A stretch of 64,000 nucleotides of DNA, from contig CAVUIJ010000014.1 of NCBI GenBank assembly GCA_963741505.1, positions 186,001-250,000 of the forward strand. The letters run 5' to 3'. This document shows, in pieces, positions 20,745-29,801 of this stretch. This DNA is from JAKFWF01 sp963741505 (GTDB lineage: Bacteria; Pseudomonadota; Alphaproteobacteria; Rhizobiales; Hyphomicrobiaceae). The position numbers and the translations under genes are program-made. Numbering within the stretch: position 1 is the stretch's first letter; every line of letters begins with the position of its first letter. The notes under the pieces are model-generated. The model saw only the letters and a program-made list of their open reading frames with translations, did no database searches and had not been told where the DNA came from.

Positions 20745-23306
20745 ATGGACACCCGCCCGACCGCCCCTGCGACCGTCGCCGCCACCACGATGCGCGACCG
20801 CCTGCCACTGTTCATCGCCGGCGCCGGGCTGCTCGCCCTGCCGCTGATCATGCCGGCGATCGGCCTCACCGTGACCTCGGCGACCGAGGTGGTGATCTTC
20901 GCCATCGCCTGCATGGCGCTCAACGTGCTGGTCGGCTACACCGGCCTCGTCTCGTTCGGCCACGGCGCCTGGTTCGGCCTTGCCGCCTACGCCGCCGGCC
21001 TCGCACAACGCAACCTGTTCCCGGACGGCTTCATCCTGCCGGTGCTGCTGGCGATCGGCTTCATCGTCGTCATTTCCGGCCTGTTCGGCATGCTGATCCT
21101 GCGCCGGCGCGGCGTCTATTTCTCGCTGCTGACGCTCGCCTTGTCGGCGATGCTCTACGTCATCGCCTTCCGCTGGACCGCGGTGACCGGCGGCGAGGAC
21201 GGCCTCGGCGGCATCACCCGGCCGAGCTACTTCGGCTTGAGTTTCGACAGCCGGATCAACTACTACATCCTGGTCGCAATAGTCGCCTTCCTGGTGGTGT
21301 GGTTCCTGTGGCGCTTCCACCGCTCGGCCGTCGGCCAGGTGCTGGTCGCGATCCGCGAGAACGAAACCCGCGCCCGCTTCGTCGGCTACGCAACGCAGCG
21401 CTACAAGCTGCTGGCGTTCGTCATCTCGGCGATCGCTGACCGGCCTTGCCGGCATGCTGCTGCTCTTCAACAACCGCATGACCTCGGCCGACCCGATCGG
21501 CGTGCCGTTCTCCGGCGAGTTGATCGCCATGGTGGTGATCGGCGGCATGCGCTCGTTCCTCGGGCCGGCGCTCGGCGCGCTCTTCTACATCGCATTTCGC
21601 GACTACCTATCGAGCGTGACCGAGAACTGGCTGCTCTATTTCGGCCTGCTGTTCGTCGGTTTCATTATCTTCTCGCCGACCGGCCTCGTCGGCGTTGCCG
21701 AGCGGCTGCTGCGACCCTTCCGCAAGACCGTGACGCTCGATGCCGCGATGTCGGCGCGGCAGGCGGGTGCGACGACGCTGCCCGATTTCCTGAAGCCGGA
21801 CATCCACGGCAACGGCGCCGTGCTCGCCGTCAGCGATATCGCCAAGAGCTTCGGCGGCATCCGGGCCGTGCGCGGCGTCAGCTTCGCCGTCAAGGACCGC
21901 ACCCTGCACGCGCTGATCGGCCCCAACGGCGCCGGCAAGACCACCGCCTTCAACCTGATCTCGGGCATGTTCACGCCCGACGCCGGCCACGTGAAGCTCG
22001 CGGGCCGCGCGATCGGCGGGCTATCGCCGGAAGCAATCACCCGCGCCGGCATCGGCCGCTCGTTCCAGATCACCAACCTGTTCCTGGCCTCGTCGATCGA
22101 GGAGAACGTGCGGCTCAGCTGTCAGGCGCGCGATGCCAAGCGCTTCAATATCTGGACGCCGGCCGCCGGCCTCGACAACGTCAACCAGAGAAACCGCCGC
22201 GGTGCTCTCGACCATGGGCCTCGGCGGCGTCGAGAAGGCCGAGGCAGGCTCGCTGTCCTACGGCGGCCAGCGCCTGCTCGACATGGCGCTGGCGCTCGCC
22301 ACCAAGCCGCGCGTGCTGCTGCTCGACGAGCCGCTCGCGGGCCTCGCCGCCGCCGAGCGCGAGCGCGTCGGCCGCCTGATCAAGCAGATCTCGGCCGACA
22401 TCCCGGTGCTGCTGGTCGAGCACGACATCGACCGCGTATTCCAGCTCGCCGACCACGTCACGGTGATGAACGACGGCCAGGTGCTGGTCGACGGCACGGT
22501 CGAGGACGCGCGCTCTTCGCCGAAGGTGCAGGAGGTCTACATCGGCTCGGGCGTGCACGCGCTCGCCGAGAAGTCGCGGCCGACCGCCGCCAAGGACACG
22601 ATCCTGCTGCGGCTCGAAGGCGTCAACACCTTCTACGGCAAGAGCCACATCCTGCGCGACGTGTCGTTCGACGTGCGCGAGAACGAGATCGTGGCGCTGC
22701 TCGGCCGCAACGGCGCCGGCAAGTCGACGGTGCTGAAAACCATCATCGGCATCGCCCCGCCAGCGTTCAGGCGCTGTCTCGCTCGACGGCAACAACCTCG
22801 CCGGCCATTCGTCGGCGGCGGTCACGCGGCGCGGCATCTCCTACGTGCCGCAGGGCCGCGGCCTGTTCGCCGGCATGACGGTCGCCGAGAACATGGAGCT
22901 CGGCCGCCTCAAGCGCCGCAACGGCCACGGCATGCACTGGGAGGAGGACAAGATCTTCGCCTTCTTCCCGCGCATCAAGGAGCGCTGGCGCTCGCCCGCC
23001 GATTATCTCTCGGGCGGCGAGCAGCAGATGGTGGCGGTCGCCCGCGCGCTGTCCGGCGACACCCGCGTCCTGCTGCTCGACGAGCCGTTCGAGGGCCTGG
23101 CGCCGGCGATCGTCGAGGAGCTGTTCGAAGCCTTCGACAAGCTGCGCCAGGAGGTCTCGATCCTGATCGTCGACCACCACCTCGATCTGGCGCTGGCGCT
23201 GTCCGACCGCACCGTGGCGCTGGAGCGCGGCCAGGTGCAGTACACCGGCCCGTCGAAGGCGCTGTCGCAGGATATCGAGCTGAGGCGGAAGGTGCTGTGG
23301 CTGTGA
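20745..23306 (+). CDS. fused ABC transporter subunit: LivM permease + LivG ATPase + LivF ATPase (three frame breaks)
   Basis: A single long reading frame of about 853 residues joins three subunits. Residues ~1-330 are the LivM permease (NVLVGYTGLVSFGHGAWFGL). Residues ~350-610 are LivG with Walker A GPNGAGKTT, signature LSYGGQR and Walker B LLLDEPLAGLA. Residues ~625-853 are LivF with GRNGAGKST, LSGGEQQ and LLLDEPFEGLAP. No stop codon separates the domains: the permease-LivG junction (RPFRKTVTLDAAMSARQAG) and the LivG-LivF junction (SGVHALAEKSRPTAAKDTIL) are each open in one frame. Breaks near 21436, 22194 and 22765 lie inside domains, not at junctions, and each is one extra base. Confidence 0.85.
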
Positions 23307-23394
23307 GGGGAGGTTCCGAAGCGGTCAGTGCTGTACGCGCCTCCCCACCAGAGTCATTCCCGCGCACCTGACGGAGCGGCATCGTGCTCGACAT

Positions 23395-23481
23395 GTAGGT
23401 TGGGTCAAGCCCCCTTGCGCGACCCAACATCTGCTGGTGGTTCAATCCGTGTTGGGTCGCGCTACGCTTGACCCAACCTAC
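23395..23481. repeat. palindromic repeat, family C
   Basis: Begins GTAGGTTGGGTCAAGC and ends with its exact complement GCTTGACCCAACCTAC; internal GCGCGACCCAACA and TGTTGGGTCGCGC also pair. Lies between the transporter operon and vapC. Confidence 0.7.
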
Positions 23482-23500
23482 GTGATCGCGGTCAAGCCTT

Positions 23501-23887
23501 CTACCACACCACCTTCGCACCCAGCGCGGCAATCGCCGGATCGAGGGTGGCGACGGTCAGGCCTTCGGTGATCGCCTGGGCGGCGATCAGGCGGTCGAAG
23601 GGGTCCTTGTGGCCGCCCGTCAACTGGCCGGCAGCAACCGCGTGAGCGTTGGTGAGTGCAAGTTCACTCCACCCCAGGTCTGCAATCCGAGCATCGAATT
23701 CGGCCAGGAACGAGGCGTCGAACGTCAGTTTGCCGATGCCGTGCTTGCGGGCGATCTCGAACGCAGTCACCGGGCTCACGAAAACGTCCGCCGATCCCGA
23801 CTGCAGCAGATCATCGACGGTGGTGCTCAGGCGGTCGGGATCGGTCACCCACCAGATGACGACATGAGTGTCGACCAGCAGTTTCAC
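23501..23887 (-). CDS. PIN-domain toxin (VapC type) of a toxin-antitoxin pair
   Basis: 128-residue PIN ribonuclease. The acidic active-site residues are in place: Asp6 (LLVDTHVVIWW), Glu44 (SPVTAFEIARKHGIGKL), Asp95/Asp98 (HKDPFDRLIAAQA) and Asp116 (ATLDPAIAAL). VapC toxins cut structured RNAs such as tRNA or rRNA; the target here is unknown. Its start overlaps the end of the antitoxin gene by 4 bp (ATGA), the usual coupled arrangement. Confidence 0.88.
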   Translation of the reverse strand: MKLLVDTHVVIWWVTDPDRLSTTVDDLLQSGSADVFVSPVTAFEIARKHGIGKLTFDASFLAEFDARIADLGWSELALTNAHAVAAGQLTGGHKDPFDRLIAAQAITEGLTVATLDPAIAALGAKVVW

Positions 23888-24225
23888 TCGGCCGCCTTGT
23901 GCTTGCGCTTCGGCGGCGTCTGCGGAGGCTCCGTGGCCGCTTCCGGCAGCGGCGTCATCATGTCCACGAAGTCCTGGCCGAACAGTTCAGCAAGTGACTT
24001 GTCGTCACTCATGCCGAACCAAACCTCGTCCGGCGCCGGAGGATACTTGCCGGCGAGGCAGCCGCGTCCGGCCGCGCGCTTGCGGGCGATCTCCTCGCGA
24101 TCGTACGACTTGAGCACCGCCACCGGCTTGTCGCCGCGCGCGATCACGATCTCCTCGCCGGCTTCGACGCGGCGCAGGAGTTCGGAAAGGTTGGTTTTGG
24201 CTTCGTGAACAGTGACGGTGGGCAT
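23884..24225 (-). CDS. Phd/YefM family antitoxin
   Basis: 113-residue antitoxin. The N-terminal Phd DNA-binding fold is clear (TVHEAKTNLSELLRRVEAGE and IVIARGDKPVAVL, residues 4-40), and the flexible C-terminal tail (residues ~60-113) should wrap the VapC toxin. The ATG at 24225 follows AAGG by about 9 bases. The tail is unusually long, with basic lysine-rich end PPKRKHKAAE. The pair is framed by two family C repeats, one on each side. Confidence 0.85.
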   Translation of the reverse strand: MPTVTVHEAKTNLSELLRRVEAGEEIVIARGDKPVAVLKSYDREEIARKRAAGRGCLAGKYPPAPDEVWFGMSDDKSLAELFGQDFVDMMTPLPEAATEPPQTPPKRKHKAAE

Positions 24226-24336
24226 CGGCGCGCCTTGGTTAGCTAAGTGGACTAAGGATAACTCGGCCACCGCAGACCGTCAAATCAATCGAAATCAACC
24301 ACTTGAACGCAAGACCTGCCGAAAACGCGCAGCGTC

Positions 24337-24437
24337 GTAGGATGGGTTAGGGCGCCTTTTGCGCCCGTAACCCAACGACTTGGCACCACCCGTCGGAATG
24401 TTGGGTTACGCGCCGGAGTGGCGCTAACCCAACCTAC
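24337..24437. repeat. palindromic repeat, family C
   Basis: Starts GTAGGATGGGTTAGGGCGCC and ends GGCGCTAACCCAACCTAC, with internal CGTAACCCAAC/GTTGGGTTACG pairing. With the element at 23395-23481 it brackets the Phd-VapC pair. Confidence 0.7.
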
Positions 24438-24515
24438 GGAATCTTAGCGTCATGCAGTATCCCGTCGCATCCGAAGCTCCGCTCCAGCGGCAGCCGGCCG
24501 GATGCGACGGCAGGA

Positions 24516-25727
24516 TCAAGCCATCGCCTTCTTCAAATTCTCGTCGATCTTGTCGAGGAAGCCGGTGGTCGACAGCCACTTCTGCTGGTCGCCGACGAGC
24601 AGGGCCAAGTCCTTGGTCATGAAGCCTGATTCGACGGTGTCGACGCAGACCTTCTCGAGCGTGGCCGAGAACTTCGCCAGCGCATCGTTGCCGTCGAGCT
24701 TGGCGCGGTGGCTGAGGCCGCGGGTCCAGGCAAAGATCGAGGCCATCGAGTTGGTCGAGGTCTCGCGGCCCTTCTGGTGCTCGCGGAAATGACGCGTGAC
24801 GGTGCCGTGCGCGGCTTCGGCCTCGACCGTCTTGCCATCCGGCGTCATCAGCACGCTGGTCATGAGGCCGAGCGAGCCGTAGCCCTGTGCCACCGTATCC
24901 GACTGCACGTCGCCGTCGTAGTTCTTGCAGGCCCAGATGTAGCCGCCCGACCATTTGAGGGCGGCAGCGACCATGTCGTCGATCAGCCGGTGCTCGTAGG
25001 TCAGCTTGCGCTTGTCGTACTCGGCCTTGAACTCGGCGTCGAAGATCTGCTGGAACAGCTCCATGAAGCGGCCGTCGTACTGCTTCAGGATGGTGTTCTT
25101 GGTCGACAGATAGACCGGGTAGTTGCGGATCAGGCCATAGTTGAAGGTGGCGCGGGCGAACGACTTGATCGAGTCGTCGAGGTTGTACATCGCCATGGCG
25201 ACGCCGGAACCTGGCGCCTTGAACACTTCGCGCTCGATAACCTTGCCGTCGCTGCCGACGAATTTGATCGATAGCGTGCCGCCGGTCGGGAATTTGAAAT
25301 CGGTGGCGCGATACTGGTCGCCGTAGGCGTGGCGGCCGATGATGATCGGGCGGGTCCAGCCCGGCACCAGGCGCGGGATGTTCTTGCAGATGATGGGCTC
25401 GCGGAAGATGACGCCGTCGAGGATGTTGCGGATCGTGCCGTTGGGCGAGCGCCACATTTCCTTGAGGCCGAACTCCTTGACCCGGCCTTCGTCCGGCGTG
25501 ATCGTCGCGCACTTGACGGCGACGCCATGCTTCTTGGTGGCGTTGGCCGAGTCGATCGTCACCTGGTCATTGGTCTTGTCGCGGTTTTCGACGCCCAAAT
25601 CGTAGTACTCGAGCTTGATGTCGAGGTAGGGGTGGATCAGCTTGTCCTTGATGAGCTGCCAGATGATGCGGGTCATCTCGTCGCCGTCCATCTCGACGAC
25701 CGGATTGGCGACCTTGATTTTTTGCAT
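24516..25727 (-). CDS. icd: NADP-dependent isocitrate dehydrogenase
   Basis: TCA-cycle enzyme converting isocitrate to 2-oxoglutarate with NADP reduction; 403 residues, the eukaryote-like homodimeric form used by most alphaproteobacteria. Start MQKIKVANPVVEMDGDEMTR is canonical, followed by RIIWQLIKDKLIHPYL, the isocitrate-binding RSPNGTIRN block, and the cofactor region AAHGTVTRHFREHQKG. The ATG at 25727 matches homologue starts; sequence upstream in frame is not protein-like. No frame breaks. Confidence 0.95.
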   Translation of the reverse strand: MQKIKVANPVVEMDGDEMTRIIWQLIKDKLIHPYLDIKLEYYDLGVENRDKTNDQVTIDSANATKKHGVAVKCATITPDEGRVKEFGLKEMWRSPNGTIRNILDGVIFREPIICKNIPRLVPGWTRPIIIGRHAYGDQYRATDFKFPTGGTLSIKFVGSDGKVIEREVFKAPGSGVAMAMYNLDDSIKSFARATFNYGLIRNYPVYLSTKNTILKQYDGRFMELFQQIFDAEFKAEYDKRKLTYEHRLIDDMVAAALKWSGGYIWACKNYDGDVQSDTVAQGYGSLGLMTSVLMTPDGKTVEAEAAHGTVTRHFREHQKGRETSTNSMASIFAWTRGLSHRAKLDGNDALAKFSATLEKVCVDTVESGFMTKDLALLVGDQQKWLSTTGFLDKIDENLKKAMA

Positions 25728-26018
25728 GAGCGTTGAACCTTCCAGGCCAGAAATTTGTGCTTGACCCGGACGACACCGGGCAACCGCAGTGGATGTGCGG
25801 CGCACCATAGTGTTGCATCGCGGCCGTGGGAAGTGGGCGAAACTCAATCCTTCGTCGTGTCTGGTGCAGCAGCCCCAATGCGCCAGCGGTGCCCCCGCAG
25901 GCCCGCGCAAGCTGCGAATTTGGACTGCGCCGGACGCAAGTCTTGATCTATAACGCCAGCCAATCCGCCGTCTCGCAGGCTAGCTGCGAGCCGGCAGCTG
26001 CTGGAACCGCTATCGCCC

Positions 26019-26585
26019 GTGCCAATTTTCTCAGATCCTGCCATCAACGACGGCGAGCCGACGCTCGCCGGCACCACCGTGACCGTGGCGAACCTCGTCA
26101 CCCGCGCCTTCGCCGGCGGCATGGAGGCCGCGGCGGCGCTTGCCGACCCGCCAGCTGAGCGCGCCGCGGTCGAGGCCGCCGTCGCCTACTGCGCGGCGCG
26201 CGGCTGCGATGCGGCGCAGACCTACTGCAGCGGCTGCCGCCTGCGCTCGGACGCCGACGGCATCTTGACCATCGACGACTATCTGGCGCAGTTCGAAAGT
26301 GTCCGCTTCACTCAGGCCGGGCTGGAGATGCATGCGCCGGGGCGGCTGCCTGCACAGGTCGAGCCGACGCTCGATGCGTTGACGAAATCCTGGCGTGGCA
26401 AGGAGTTGTACTATTTCGCCCGCCGCATCATCCGGCGCAACAAACGCGAGATCGAGCCGCGGCCGAAGCGGATGTCGGGGGGCCTCGACGCCGGACCCGA
26501 TCCCGAGCATGATTCTGGTCAGACCGCAGCTCGCCGACAACATCGGCATGGTCGCGCGCGCCATGGCCAATTTCGGATTGGATGA
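26019..26585 (+). CDS. DUF433-like protein with cysteine cluster, running in frame into trmJ
   Basis: GTG start (MPIFSDPAINDG). Residues 5-50 resemble DUF433/VapB-like winged-helix antitoxin folds: DPAINDGEPTLAGTTVTVAN then a helix LVTRAFAGGMEAAAALADPP. A short cysteine motif CAARGCDAAQTYCSGCRL follows, possibly metal-binding. Residues ~100-150 are basic (FARRIIRRNKREIEPRPKR). There is no stop before the trmJ start, which lies in the same frame at 26472; the stop at 26585 is reached only because of a run of six G that probably holds one base too many. The protein may therefore be fused to TrmJ, or its true stop has been lost. No PIN partner is adjacent. Confidence 0.5.
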   Translation: MPIFSDPAINDGEPTLAGTTVTVANLVTRAFAGGMEAAAALADPPAERAAVEAAVAYCAARGCDAAQTYCSGCRLRSDADGILTIDDYLAQFESVRFTQAGLEMHAPGRLPAQVEPTLDALTKSWRGKELYYFARRIIRRNKREIEPRPKRMSGGLDAGPDPEHDSGQTAARRQHRHGRARHGQFRIG

Positions 26586-27273
26586 ATTACGCCTGGTCGA
26601 ACCGCGCGATGGCTGGCCGAACGAGAAGGCGCGGGCAGCGGCCTCAGGCGCTGATTTCATCGTCGAGGCGGCCGAGGCGTATCCGACCCTTGCCCAGTCG
26701 ATCGGCGATCTCAATTTCGTCTGCGCCACCACCGCCCGCCAGCGCGATCTCGCCAAACCGGTGCTGACGCCGGAACAGGCGATCGCCGAAATTGTCCGCC
26801 GCCAGGCTCAGGGCCAGCGCTGCGGCGTGCTGTTCGGGCCCGAGCGGACCGGCCTCGAGACCGACGAAATCGCGCTTGCCGATGCCGTCATCATGGCCCC
26901 GGTCAATCCGAAGTTCGCTTCCCTCAATCTGGCCCAGGCCGCCCTGCTGTTCGGCTACGAGTGGATCAAGGCCAGTGAGCAAGGCACGCTCGGCCGCGTC
27001 ACCACCTACGAGCAGCCGCTGGAAACCGGCCTGCGCACACGCGGCTCGCAGCCGGCCACCAAGGACGAGCTGCTGGGTTTGCTCGGCCAGCTCGAGGCCG
27101 AACTCGACCGGCTCGGCTTCTTCAATCCGGGTCACAAGCGGCAGGCGGTAATGCGCAACGTCCATACCATGTTCGCGCGCATGCAGGCGACCGAGCAGGA
27201 GGTGCGCACTTTGCGTGGCATTGTCGCCACGCTGGCCAAGGGCAAAGGTCATGGCCGCAAGCCGTCCACATGA
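26472..27273 (+). CDS. trmJ: tRNA (cytidine/uridine-2'-O-)-methyltransferase TrmJ (SpoU/SPOUT family)
   Basis: Methylates the 2'-OH at position 32 of tRNA anticodon loops. The three SPOUT motifs are in order: RPQLADNIGMVARAMANFG, LFGPERTGLETDEIALADA and FASLNLAQAALLFGYEW, with a C-terminal helical extension ending in basic residues. The best start is ATG 26472, giving MSGASTPDPIPSMILVRPQL if one G of the run at 26475-26480 is removed; otherwise translation could begin at ATG 26509 (MILVRPQ). A length of about 266 residues agrees with the family. Confidence 0.85.
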
Positions 27274-27432
27274 GCTGCCTTGATTACGCCCACTTTCGAG
27301 ACGACCCCCTTGGCCCGAAGCGCGATAGCGAGCCGCCGCCAAGGCTGGTGGTTCGACCGTTCAACGCGGCCCGGGATTGCTGATAGCGGGCGCCGCGCGA
27401 CACATCATCGACAAGGCGGGGGCAACAACGAC

Positions 27433-28086
27433 ATGCCGACGGGAAAATTCATGCGCAGATCCATCAGGTTAAGTGCGGCGGCAGGCGCCATGTGTGCGAT
27501 CGTGAGCGCGGCGGCGGCGCAGGACATCAGCGACAAATCGGTCGAGGCGTTCATGGAATATGCCTGGTCCATGACCCCGACCAAGTTCACCAAGCCGAGC
27601 GGCGCGGTGGTCGAGATCAACAAGAAGGAACGCGAGAAGATCGTCGTCCCGGTCGATATCGCGCGTGAGATCATCCGCGCCGGCCGCATGACCGCGCATG
27701 CCCAGCTCTGTGATCTGCCGAGGGAGCAGGTGCTGAATTATCGCTCCTTGATGAAGCGGGAGGCCGACAAGAAGAAGTGGTCGGAGCCGCAGATGATCTA
27801 CATCAACCAGTTGCACCTGACGACGGTGATGCTGCTGACCGGCAAGATCAAGCTGGTCGAGCAGGAAGGCGGCGCCAAACAACCGGTGGTCGAGGATACC
27901 CGGGCGGCCGACGCCAAGAGCTGCACCGAAGAGCAGCGCGGCAAGGTCAAGGGCCTGATCGAAGCCTATCTGAAGACCGGACCGGCGGTTTCCGTCGATG
28001 CGCCGGCCGGGCCGCTGCCCGAGACCGCGGCCGCACCAGCGGCAGCCGCGGCACCGGCCGCGGCACCAGCAGCCAAGAAGCCCTGA
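27433..28086 (+). CDS. exported protein of unknown function with Ala/Pro-rich tail
   Basis: 217 residues. A signal peptide spans about residues 1-32 (LSAAAGAMCAIVSAAAAQ). The mature protein is mainly helical with two cysteines (AHAQLCDLPRE and DAKSCTEEQRGK) that could form a disulfide. The last ~25 residues are a low-complexity alanine-proline tail (AAAPAAAAAPAAAPAAKKP), typical of flexible envelope linkers. I recognise no domain. It lies 159 bp after trmJ and is followed by a hairpin terminator. Confidence 0.65.
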   Translation: MPTGKFMRRSIRLSAAAGAMCAIVSAAAAQDISDKSVEAFMEYAWSMTPTKFTKPSGAVVEINKKEREKIVVPVDIAREIIRAGRMTAHAQLCDLPREQVLNYRSLMKREADKKKWSEPQMIYINQLHLTTVMLLTGKIKLVEQEGGAKQPVVEDTRAADAKSCTEEQRGKVKGLIEAYLKTGPAVSVDAPAGPLPETAAAPAAAAAPAAAPAAKKP

Positions 28087-28172
28087 ACTCGCTCTCAGTG
28101 GCTGGCCGAATTGCGATGCCGACGAAAAGGCCGTTGACCTTGGCCGCCGACGGGACTAAGAAACTCCTGCTG

Positions 28173-28200
28173 CGCGGGCCCTCAGGCCCGCGTTTCATTT
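28173..28200 (+). terminator. rho-independent-type terminator
   Basis: CGCGGGCC (28173-28180), CTCA loop and GGCCCGCG (28185-28192) form a perfect 8-bp GC stem followed by TTTCATTT. It ends the exported-protein transcript ahead of rpsD. Confidence 0.7.
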
Positions 28201-28333
28201 GCGCGCCTGCGGTGTCTGGGCTTTTCCGGCCACCTGTCGGTTCCTGACCGGGAACAGAGGAGGGGGCGCTCCAAACTGCCATCGGACCTCGGTCGGCGGA
28301 TGCCGTCCCGAGGCCAAACTTGGAGTGCTAGAT

Positions 28334-28951
28334 ATGACCAAACGCGTCACCGCGAAGCATAAGATCGACCGCCGCCTCGGCGAGAACATCTGGGGCCGCC
28401 CAAAGAGCCCGCTCAACAAGCGCGAGAGCCGTCCCGGCCAGCACGGCGAGCGCCGCGTCAGCAAGCTCTCCGACTTCGGCCAGCAGCTGCGCGCGAAACA
28501 GAAGTTGAAGGGCTACTACGGCAACATCTCCGAGCGCCAGTTCCGCAAGATCTACACCGAGGCCTCGCGCCTCAAGGGCTCGACCTCCGAGCATCTCGTC
28601 GGCCTGCTCGAGCGCCGGCTCGACGCCATCGTCTACCGCGCCAAGTTCGTGCCGACCGTCTTCGCCGCGCGTCAGTTCGTCAGCCACGGCCACGTCTCCG
28701 TGAACGGCCGCAAGGTCGACATCTGCAGCTATCGCTGCCGCATCGGCGACGTGGTGGAAATCAAGGAACAGTCGCGCCAGCTCGCGACACTGCTCGAATC
28801 GATCAAGAGCGCCGAGCGCGACACGCCCGACTACCTCGAGGTCGACCACACCAAGATGACGGCCAAGCTGTCGCGCGTGCCGGGCCTGTCCGATGTGCCG
28901 TTCCCGGTGCAGATGGAGCCCAACCTGGTGGTCGAATTCTACTCGCGGTAA
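28334..28951 (+). CDS. rpsD: 30S ribosomal protein S4
   Basis: Primary 16S-rRNA-binding protein that nucleates the small-subunit body. 205 residues, the standard length. MTKRVTAKHKIDRRLGENIW is the alphaproteobacterial N-terminus, and the S4 RNA-binding domain spans residues ~95-160 (RRLDAIVYRAKFVPTVFAAR, SHGHVSVNGRKVDI). It ends VQMEPNLVVEFYSR. It stands alone, as is usual in this group. No frame breaks. Confidence 0.97.
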   Translation: MTKRVTAKHKIDRRLGENIWGRPKSPLNKRESRPGQHGERRVSKLSDFGQQLRAKQKLKGYYGNISERQFRKIYTEASRLKGSTSEHLVGLLERRLDAIVYRAKFVPTVFAARQFVSHGHVSVNGRKVDICSYRCRIGDVVEIKEQSRQLATLLESIKSAERDTPDYLEVDHTKMTAKLSRVPGLSDVPFPVQMEPNLVVEFYSR

Positions 28952-29019
28952 ACGAGCAACGGTATCTTTCGACGGATTAGCCGCTCGCCACGCCCGTTGC
29001 GTCGCGGGCGGTTGCCGTT

Positions 29020-29115
29020 TCAGCCAAGCCACCAGAGCAGGGCCAACAGTCCGGCCGCGCAAAGGAATGCGACCCGATAGAAGCGGCAGTTTGCACAGGG
29101 GGTCGGCGGCGGCAT
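29020..29115 (-). CDS. possible 31-residue membrane microprotein
   Basis: Short reading MPPPTPCANCRFYR followed by a single hydrophobic helix (VAFLCAAGLLALLWWLG). It has AGGA just before the ATG at 29115 (spacing short), and the CxxC plus one transmembrane helix is protein-like for its length. An in-frame ATG at 29130 would add five residues. It lies in a 393-bp gap between rpsD and the cytochrome genes where I see nothing else. Weak support; it could be chance. Confidence 0.35.
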   Translation of the reverse strand: MPPPTPCANCRFYRVAFLCAAGLLALLWWLG

Positions 29116-29344
29116 GCTTCCTGTTCCCATCCCTCTTTCGTGGCGGCAGTGATGCTGCGTCGAGTTCGAATGCACCGCCACAGCACGATCGAGCCTCCAT
29201 TGCCTGCTCACAAATCCGTGCACGCGCACCGACTGTGGTCTGATTGACTTCGCCTTGCCTGAATGCAAGCGTCTGCTCGCTTTTTTGGGTCACGCCAAGT
29301 CGTCAATCACCAAGCCAGCGAAAATAATCTGGGAGATGTACCTG

Positions 29345-29785
29345 ATGATTCGAGTTCTATCCGCCGTAGCTGTCATCGCGATCGGTGCTACCGCAGTCTA
29401 CGCGCAGAGTGCCGCCATCGGCCAGCGCAAGGAAATCCTGAAATCGTTCGGCGCCGCCTTTAAGGAGCCCGGCGCCATGGCCAAGGGTGAGGCTGCCTTC
29501 GATCTCGCCAAGGTGCAAGCCGCGCTGAAGACGGTGGCAGAGGGCGCGCCCAAGCTTCCCGCTCTGTTTCCCGACGACAGCAAGACCGGCGGCGAGACCA
29601 AGGCACTGCCGGCGATCTGGGAGAAGAAGGACGAGTTCGTCGGCATCTACAAGAAGCTCGAGGCCGACGCCAAGGCTGCCGCTGCGGCGATCAAGGACGA
29701 GGCGTCGTTCAAGACCGAATGGCCGAAGGTCGGCGCCGTCTGCGGCACTTGCCACAAGGCCTTCCGCGAACCGCCGAAGACTTAA
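29345..29785 (+). CDS. cytochrome c' (class II c-type cytochrome)
   Basis: Periplasmic four-helix cytochrome; 146 residues with a signal peptide (residues 1-20, ending AVYA) and a single C-terminal haem site CGTCH at residues 133-137, as in cytochrome c'/c556. Such proteins bind or buffer nitric oxide or carry electrons. ATG 29345 has GGGAG 9 bases upstream; the alternative ATG 29336 is too close to that site. The next gene, 16 bp on, encodes a b561-type membrane cytochrome, a common partner that would pass electrons to it. Confidence 0.85.
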   Translation: MIRVLSAVAVIAIGATAVYAQSAAIGQRKEILKSFGAAFKEPGAMAKGEAAFDLAKVQAALKTVAEGAPKLPALFPDDSKTGGETKALPAIWEKKDEFVGIYKKLEADAKAAAAAIKDEASFKTEWPKVGAVCGTCHKAFREPPKT

Positions 29786-29801
29786 GGGCTGCGCCGTCGC
29801 A

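Noticed and set aside
11329..23306. Programmed ribosomal frameshifting as explanation for the breaks
   Set aside because: Sites lack shared slippery sequences and downstream structures, occur several times per gene and affect unrelated families.
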